Below are positions 22,945 to 27,553 of a stretch of DNA of 27,553 nucleotides, one piece after another. Every line of letters begins with the position of its first letter. The stretch's first letter is position 1. The DNA lies in NCBI GenBank assembly GCA_002387325.1, contig DGIN01000040.1:15656-43208 (forward strand), read 5' to 3'. The notes beneath the pieces were generated by a model, which did not search any database, had not been told where the DNA came from, and worked only from the letters and a program-made list of their open reading frames with translations. Origin of the DNA: Bacteroidales bacterium UBA4621 (GTDB taxonomy: Bacteria; Bacteroidota; Bacteroidia; Bacteroidales; Paludibacteraceae). The translations under genes were made by a program, and so were the position numbers.

Positions 22945-24048
22945 CTAACAATTGAATACAAATACACGATTGCCCATTAGAAGACGGTCTCCATCTTTCA
23001 AGTCCATAGGGTCTTTGCATAGAATGTACGTTGTCTGCAGTTGCGAGCAATCTTTGATATACCATTGTCCGTCTTCATACTTCAGTTCCGCCTGTATGTG
23101 GCTGGTGATCGTATGATTTTCAGGATCAAGATTGGCACGGTTCAATTGATGGACATTCCCGCGGAACAGATGCTCTTGGGGTGCATCTTGTTCATATTCT
23201 TCCACCATAGGGACAAGCCTACAACGCGGAACATTCACACGCAGACGACCTGCAGCAATAGTACCGGTAAAATCTTGCGGCTCTGCATCGGGTTGCGATT
23301 GTTCCGTATGGAAGATAAACTTACGGTCGCCCATAAGCAAGACATCGCTATCCATTAGCAGTATATCACCCGTACAATGCAAGAACGTGTATTGCAAAGC
23401 CGACTTATCCTGAATATACCATTTTTTCTTTTCCTCATCATAGTCCATTACTGCCTGAACCTTGCTCGTAATAGTGTGGTTTTTAGGATCGATATTGGCG
23501 CGATTCAGTTCGTGATGTTTGCCCTCAAACTCCACTTTCTCAGGTGTTTCCCGCTCGTTAGGAAGGGGTTGCGGCGTGAGCGAAAACCATATATCAGGGG
23601 TGATATTCATACCCGGCATAACAGTTCCTCCGAAGTTGGCAGGGGTGCTCGGTTTATCTCTCACAGCATCGGGTGTTTCACGCTGTGTTGAATTTCCGCC
23701 GATTTTAGCAGCCAAACTACCATTGTGCCCTATGAGGTGGTGGCACTTGGGGCAGACAGACACCCCGGGACGAAGCGGATAACCGCACTCCGGACAACGC
23801 CCATCATTAGCCGACGGAGACATAATCGGTGCCTCGGGATCTGATCCGCCAAATACACTGGCTTCATTAACCGTTTTGCTAAACGGAGACTCTGCACGGC
23901 TGCTTTCTACGGCAGTACCGGCATATTCCGCAGGGGATACAGAAGCAGAGGAACTCTGTTGCGAATTACCTGCAGCAAGCGGAGTACCACATTTTTCACA
24001 CTTACTAAGTCCGTTGGGATTATCCCAACCACAATTACTACAACGCAT
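22945..24048 (-). CDS. zinc-ribbon protein with two FHA-like repeats
   Basis: A 367-residue soluble protein. Two four-cysteine zinc ribbons, C3-C6-C17-C20 (CSNCGWDN) and C85-C88-C99-C102 (CPECGYPL), are separated by a Ser/Ala-rich linker. Two repeats of about 75 residues at 172-246 and 293-365 each hold HELNRANIDPKNHTIT-type starts, a WYI(Q/K)D core and a DVLLMGDRKFIF-type end. They look FHA-like in fold, but the conserved GR and SxxH of true FHA domains are weak. They may bind protein without phosphate. It is a probable adaptor within the kinase and phosphatase network. Confidence 0.8.
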   Translation of the reverse strand: MRCSNCGWDNPNGLSKCEKCGTPLAAGNSQQSSSASVSPAEYAGTAVESSRAESPFSKTVNEASVFGGSDPEAPIMSPSANDGRCPECGYPLRPGVSVCPKCHHLIGHNGSLAAKIGGNSTQRETPDAVRDKPSTPANFGGTVMPGMNITPDIWFSLTPQPLPNERETPEKVEFEGKHHELNRANIDPKNHTITSKVQAVMDYDEEKKKWYIQDKSALQYTFLHCTGDILLMDSDVLLMGDRKFIFHTEQSQPDAEPQDFTGTIAAGRLRVNVPRCRLVPMVEEYEQDAPQEHLFRGNVHQLNRANLDPENHTITSHIQAELKYEDGQWYIKDCSQLQTTYILCKDPMDLKDGDRLLMGNRVFVFNC

Positions 24049-24053
24049 AACTT

Positions 24054-24458
24054 TTATTTTCTTTGGATATTATAAACAATGATCACATCAGAATAATTAA
24101 TATACAACTGCAGTTGTCCATCCGGTTGTTCACGCTGACGAATACTACAACGCAATCCATCTTCATCAATACATTTGAGTGTAAAGGAAACTCCACCATC
24201 ACTTTCCACTACCCTCTCACCATAATCATAGATATCATATTCTTGGGGAGAACTGGAATAGATATTCACTCTGTCAGTATTGATATTGATTACAACTAAA
24301 ATGTTTGTGCTTTCCCAGTCTGACCAGTCTGACCAATAGCCATACTCATTTTGAGATTTGAAAGCCAGAGATGTTGCTTGATATTTGTACACACCATCGG
24401 CATAAACCATTACTGCGCCAAAGATACAGGCAGCGAACAAGGTAAATAGTTTTTTCAT
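24054..24458 (-). CDS. small secreted protein, function unknown
   Basis: A 134-residue protein with a clear signal peptide (MKKLFTLFAACIFGAVMVYA), then a mature part of about 114 residues rich in Tyr, Ser, Asp and beta-type segments (NILVVININTDRVNIYSSS, QLQLYINYSDVIIVYN). No known domain. It is the first gene of the signalling block and is followed by the zinc-ribbon gene after 5 bases. It may be the periplasmic ligand or sensor of the system, but that is position-based inference. The structured RNA copy B ends about 125 bases before its ATG. Confidence 0.7.
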   Translation of the reverse strand: MKKLFTLFAACIFGAVMVYADGVYKYQATSLAFKSQNEYGYWSDWSDWESTNILVVININTDRVNIYSSSPQEYDIYDYGERVVESDGGVSFTLKCIDEDGLRCSIRQREQPDGQLQLYINYSDVIIVYNIQRK

Positions 24459-24582
24459 ATTCGGATATTTTTAAGATTGGACGTATATAGTTTATGGCAT
24501 TATATTGTATGTTTGTAACCTATGCGGTGTGTTTTTCCGTGTGTTTCTATGTGTTTTCCCCATTTAGCCTACAATTGAGCAC

Positions 24583-24618
24583 AAAAAAAACGTGGAATTC
24601 GACCGTCGTCGTTCCACG
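24583..24618 (-). terminator. terminator-like hairpin ending structured RNA copy B
   Basis: CGTGGAA (24591-24597) and TTCCACG (24612-24618) form a 7-base stem, with an inner CGAC/GTCG pairing, followed on the minus strand by eight T (24583-24590). It has the same layout as copy A but a longer loop. Confidence 0.75.
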
Positions 24619-25074
24619 AATAGAGGCTCTCGCATTGCCTTGGAAAATAGAACCGACAACGCGAAGCCCACGCCAATATAAGACGATACGCATACCTACG
24701 ATGAAACCACACTCTACAAAAGAGCATAGAAAGGGAACAATCAATGGTACTTGCATACCACCTACGGGCAAGATGCCCGTGTCCCTTACACAGGTTACGA
24801 AATATACTTATATTCCGAGGACATCTATCGTTGCTAAGTCCTGATTTTCCGAGAAATTTGCGAGATTCCTATTCGTCAGAACAGAGCGCAATAAACGCCT
24901 TTTATTATGTCTGCGAAGCCCATCACATTGATGTCTTGCGGGCTTAATGCTCGCTTGCGCAAGCCATAACACCCACCCCACACCTCTGCGTGAACTTCTG
25001 TCTCGTTATTTAACATCCATCCATGAGACGGAGATGTGTTTATCGGTTTATAGTCCCATAAACAAAAGGACTAA
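24583..25074 (-). ncRNA. structured RNA or long leader, copy B
   Basis: The 730-base gap between the MCE gene and the signalling block holds no convincing gene. Most of it is a second copy of the element at 8438-8830. The 36-base 5' block (25037-25072) differs from copy A at one base. Further blocks at 24852-24930 and 24664-24680 are in the same order. Extra hairpins are visible: ACGGGCA/TGCCCGT, CGGAATATA/TATATTTCG and AAGCCC/GGGCTT. It is about 100 bases longer than copy A. A well-matched promoter lies just upstream (25101-25132). The remaining bases, 24459-24582, are AT-rich with a GTGTTTT-type near-repeat at 24530-24560 and nothing else seen. Confidence 0.65.
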
Positions 25075-25100
25075 GGTTTATACTTTAATTATATTCAGTG

Positions 25101-25132
25101 CAAAATTACAATAAAAATTCTGTTTATACAAA
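25101..25132 (-). promoter_or_regulatory. promoter of structured RNA copy B
   Basis: Minus strand TTTG (25129-25132), a 20-base spacer and TAATTTTG (25101-25108) match the Bacteroidetes consensus. Transcription would begin about 20 bases before the conserved 5' block at 25074. This supports copy B being transcribed as an RNA. Confidence 0.65.
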
Positions 25133-25192
25133 CAAAACTATTATAATATAGTGTTTTTTTATATGGTGTTTCTTTTTTAATAGTGTGCTATG

Positions 25193-26107
25193 CTACTTTT
25201 TCTTGTTCTTCTTGTCTTTCTGTCCGAAGAGGGAGAAATGGACGTAGCGTTTTGGGTTCGCCTTAAGGTCAGTAAGGAGAGAGTCTGCCGAGACGACGGT
25301 TGCATCGATGTTTTGATAAAGCGACTTGTCGTGGAGCAGGAGACCGAGTGTGCCGTTGTCGGAATTAACGTCCGCCAATGTGGTATTCACCTGCGCTACA
25401 GCCGAATCGACACGGGCTACGGTAGCGGCGATGTCTGCACCGTTGATGTCGGACGCTATCTGCTTGATGCTATTGATAGTGCTGTCCGCATTGTCCACAA
25501 TCTGCGGCACCTTGTCAGCCATCAGTCCTTTGAGGTCGCGGGATACGGCGGTGAGGTCGGACGATATGTTGTCCACATTCGCCAATGTGTTTGCCAAGTG
25601 GTCGTTATCCAACTGGCTGTTGAGTTGATTGACCAGCGAGTCCACACCGTCTATAGTACTGCCGAGCGAAGCCAAGAGGTTCTCCTGCAGGTTCTCCACA
25701 AAACCGGGGACATAGACTGTGGGCAGAGTCTCTCCGGACTTGCACAAGTCTTTAGCGTGGACAGCGGGCAGTTGCAATTCGATAGCCATGCCGCCGAGAA
25801 GCCCGTCTGCCACAAGTGCCATCTGCGTGCCACGCGGAAGGTCGATGTCGCGGTTGATGGAAATATCAATTGTAAAGACACTGTCTTTGGTAAAATCATA
25901 GTGTATTTTATCCACCTGCCCAACCTTATAACCGCGTATCATCACGGGTGCCTGTTCCTCCAAGCCGTGTATATTATCGTACACGCCATGGAAAGCGTAC
26001 ATAGACGAGAATATATTGACTCCTTTCAGAAAATTGAAGCCAAAGAACAATAAAAAGATACAAACGACGGCAAGAATGCCGACTTTGATTTCACGAGCGT
26101 ATTTCAT
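25193..26107 (-). CDS. MCE/MlaD family lipid transport protein
   Basis: 304 residues from the ATG at 26107. A GTG two codons earlier is possible but less likely. One N-terminal TM helix (about 8-28, GILAVVCIFLLFFGFNFLKG) is followed by the MCE domain (about 34-115) with GVYDNIHGLEEQAPVMIRGY, then VGQVDKIHYDF. A long helical tail follows, with regularly spaced Asp, Ser and Asn (SDLTAVSRDLKGL, then DNADSTINSIKQIASDIN). MCE proteins form periplasmic rings or tubes that move phospholipids between membranes. The Lys-rich end (KKDKKNKKK) closes the protein. The pairing with an amidase upstream is common in Bacteroidetes. No ABC transporter genes are seen nearby. Confidence 0.9.
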   Translation of the reverse strand: MKYAREIKVGILAVVCIFLLFFGFNFLKGVNIFSSMYAFHGVYDNIHGLEEQAPVMIRGYKVGQVDKIHYDFTKDSVFTIDISINRDIDLPRGTQMALVADGLLGGMAIELQLPAVHAKDLCKSGETLPTVYVPGFVENLQENLLASLGSTIDGVDSLVNQLNSQLDNDHLANTLANVDNISSDLTAVSRDLKGLMADKVPQIVDNADSTINSIKQIASDINGADIAATVARVDSAVAQVNTTLADVNSDNGTLGLLLHDKSLYQNIDATVVSADSLLTDLKANPKRYVHFSLFGQKDKKNKKK

Positions 26108-26216
26108 ATTCACTACAATTATCGCTTTTAGACAAAGATTTTTCAGACAAATATTATCAAAAATTATTCAAATAACCCCTCTGCTCCCAAGTGTTAATAA
26201 TCAAATAAAAATTCTG

Positions 26217-27308
26217 TTATTTTTCCAACTTGATAATCCAGCAATCGGGGAAGTGTTTGCGTATCTCTTTTTGTGTACGCACCACGGCTTCCCGGTCAGC
26301 CGATTCGCCATAGTAGTATTTGTACCAGCCGTCCATTTGCAGGCATTGGCATTTCAAGCCGTGCAGGCGTGCATCTTTGTCGGAAACGGGTGTACGGGAC
26401 GCCAGTATCTGGATAGCATAGGTAGTTGTCTTTTCCTGAACAGCTGGTTGAACTATGGTAGCGGAGTCTGCCTGTGCACTCTGAAGGGTGTCTTGCACTG
26501 CGTCAGATTCCGCTTTCCGGTCAGGTTTCGTATTGACCGATGCGGTACGGTGAGTGAACTGCGCAAAGGCATTGCACAACGACTGCGCCATATCGCGCTG
26601 TCCTTTCTCGGAGGCGAGGTATTTCTCCTCGGCGGGATTGGAGATAAAACCCATCTCGAGCAAGATACTCGGGCAAGCCGACTTGAGCAGCACCCAGAAC
26701 GCCGCCTGGCGCACCCCGCGTTCGGCACGGTGGAGTTTTTCCACAAACTGGCGTTGCACATAGGTGGCGAACTGCAAGGACTGGTCCATATAGGCGTTCT
26801 GCATCAGTTCGAACATAATGTACGAGTCAATGGAATTGGGGTCGAAGCCCTGGTAGGCTGTTTGGTAGTCGGACTCAAGTTTGATAACCGAGTTCTCGCG
26901 CATAGCCACATCAAGGTTCTTGTCCATCTTCTCCGTACCGAGAATAAACGTCTCCACGCCCTCAGCGGCTTTAGACTCGGAGGAGTTGGTATGGATACAA
27001 ATAAAGAGGTCGGCATTGTTGCTGTTCACAATGTCGGCACGCTTCTGCAAAGGAAGGAAAATATCGGTCTGGCGGGTATAGACGACTTTCACATCGGGGA
27101 ACTGCTCTTTTATCATCTTGCCCGTAAGCAGTGCGACATCGAGATTGAGGTTTTTCTCCAATGCAATTCTGCCTATTGCCCCCGGGTCTTTACCGCCATG
27201 TCCGGCATCAATAACCACCGTGAAAGGCTTGTCCGGCAGGCTTTTAGCCACAACGGGCAGCGTAATGAGCAAGGCAAAAACAATATGGAGGAGTATGTTT
27301 TTAGACAT
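26217..27308 (-). CDS. N-acetylmuramoyl-L-alanine amidase with SPOR-like tail
   Basis: A 363-residue exported cell-wall hydrolase. It has a signal peptide (MSKNILLHIVFALLITLPVVAKS) and the Amidase_3 domain (about 29-252) with zinc ligands and catalytic residues in DAGHGGKDPGA (H37), LEKNLN (E51), CIHTNSS (H106) and LLEMGFISN (E218). It cuts the bond between MurNAc and the stem peptide. After a Gln/Ala-rich linker, the C-terminal part (about 295-361) looks like a SPOR-type fold (TYAIQILASRTPVS, then GWYKYYYG) that would bind denuded glycan at the division site. It has its own promoter with a palindrome in the spacer. A 110-base AT-rich gap separates it from the MCE gene. Confidence 0.94.
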   Translation of the reverse strand: MSKNILLHIVFALLITLPVVAKSLPDKPFTVVIDAGHGGKDPGAIGRIALEKNLNLDVALLTGKMIKEQFPDVKVVYTRQTDIFLPLQKRADIVNSNNADLFICIHTNSSESKAAEGVETFILGTEKMDKNLDVAMRENSVIKLESDYQTAYQGFDPNSIDSYIMFELMQNAYMDQSLQFATYVQRQFVEKLHRAERGVRQAAFWVLLKSACPSILLEMGFISNPAEEKYLASEKGQRDMAQSLCNAFAQFTHRTASVNTKPDRKAESDAVQDTLQSAQADSATIVQPAVQEKTTTYAIQILASRTPVSDKDARLHGLKCQCLQMDGWYKYYYGESADREAVVRTQKEIRKHFPDCWIIKLEK

Positions 27309-27325
27309 ATCGGCGTAATTTGGTG

Positions 27326-27356
27326 CAAAGATACTGCAATTTTTTTAAATTGCCAA
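27326..27356 (-). promoter_or_regulatory. amidase promoter with palindrome in the spacer
   Basis: Minus strand TTG (27354-27356), 20 bases, then TATCTTTG (27326-27333). The spacer is almost filled by the palindrome GCAATTT-TTTT-AAATTGC (27336-27353), so a dimeric repressor could sit between the two promoter boxes. Transcription start would be close to the ATG at 27308. Confidence 0.6.
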
Positions 27357-27485
27357 GTTTTCCTCAATGTAAATAAAACAATGTGCTTTTGTGCGGGCTA
27401 AAAACGGATATGCAAAGGCAAAGGTGGCACAATGGCGTCATAATGCTGCTTTACGCTTCACGTCTCCATAAACACAGTGTAACTT

Positions 27486-27506
27486 GACGATGCGGGACGC
27501 ATCGTC
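27486..27506. repeat. 9-base perfect hairpin with GTCTCCA near-repeats
   Basis: GACGATGCG (27486-27494) and CGCATCGTC (27498-27506) pair around GGA. No T-run follows on either strand. Around it the stretch GTCTCCA recurs three times (about 27463, 27504 and 27517). It may be an intergenic repeat family member. I see nothing else in the rest of the gap up to 27553. Confidence 0.55.
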
Positions 27507-27553
27507 TCCACACGTTGTCTCCATACGCTCCAACAGACACATTACCGCGGGCG

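Noticed and set aside
26016..27401. Long plus-strand frame of 461 codons opposite the amidase
   Set aside because: The minus strand holds all amidase catalytic residues; this is a shadow frame.

Overview
The window looks like a chromosome segment from a member of the Bacteroidetes, probably Bacteroidales. Several genes have promoters of the Bacteroidetes type (a TTG or TTTG, a 20-base spacer, then TANNTTTG), Shine-Dalgarno sites are weak, and BACON domains, a CXXX-repeat peptide cluster and an amidase-MCE pair are all present. Almost every gene is on the minus strand. The exceptions are two ATPase genes (744-2381 and 12152-13285). I saw no tRNA, rRNA, CRISPR array, integrase or transposase.

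Layout, left to right. 1-528: a C-GCAxxG-C-C family gene beside a short tandem repeat. 744-2381: an AAA+ ATPase. 2463-3464: a protein joining an OGFr-like region to a macro-like region. It lies between the intact tatC gene and a short relic of a second tatC 3' end. 3593-8384: a cysteine-rich peptide cluster, read right to left. It starts with a Tat-signal precursor having 11 cysteines at exact four-residue spacing. Then come two possible tiny membrane ORFs, a small unknown protein, a leaderless CXXX peptide with 17 cysteines, a radical SAM/SPASM enzyme, a SPASM-only partner and a small CXXX-system protein. tatA and tatC close the cluster. The natural reading is that the peptide is modified in the cytoplasm and exported by the Tat translocase encoded in the same run of genes.

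8828-9880 holds two MNT nucleotidyltransferases and a HEPN protein (toxin-antitoxin type). 10296-11936 is a secreted TPR protein. 12152-13285 is an ATPase gene flanked by 15-base perfect inverted repeats. 13463-24458 is a phospho-signalling block on one strand: three Hanks-type kinases, a PP2C phosphatase, a membrane FHA/trypsin-like protease, an FHA/two-TM protein, a zinc-ribbon protein with two FHA-like repeats, a BACON outer-membrane-like protein and a small secreted protein. Together they supply writers, an eraser, readers and a possible effector for Ser/Thr phosphorylation. 25193-27308 is an MCE/MlaD-type protein and a cell-wall amidase.

The most unusual non-coding signal is a pair of related ~390- and ~490-base minus-strand elements at 8438-8830 and 24583-25074. 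They share a 36-base 5' block (35 of 36 identical), two internal blocks in the same order, and a terminator hairpin at the 3' end. One lies just upstream of the CXXX/Tat cluster and the other just upstream of the kinase/FHA cluster. They look like an undescribed structured RNA family or long attenuator leader. All functional statements are read from sequence without database searches.
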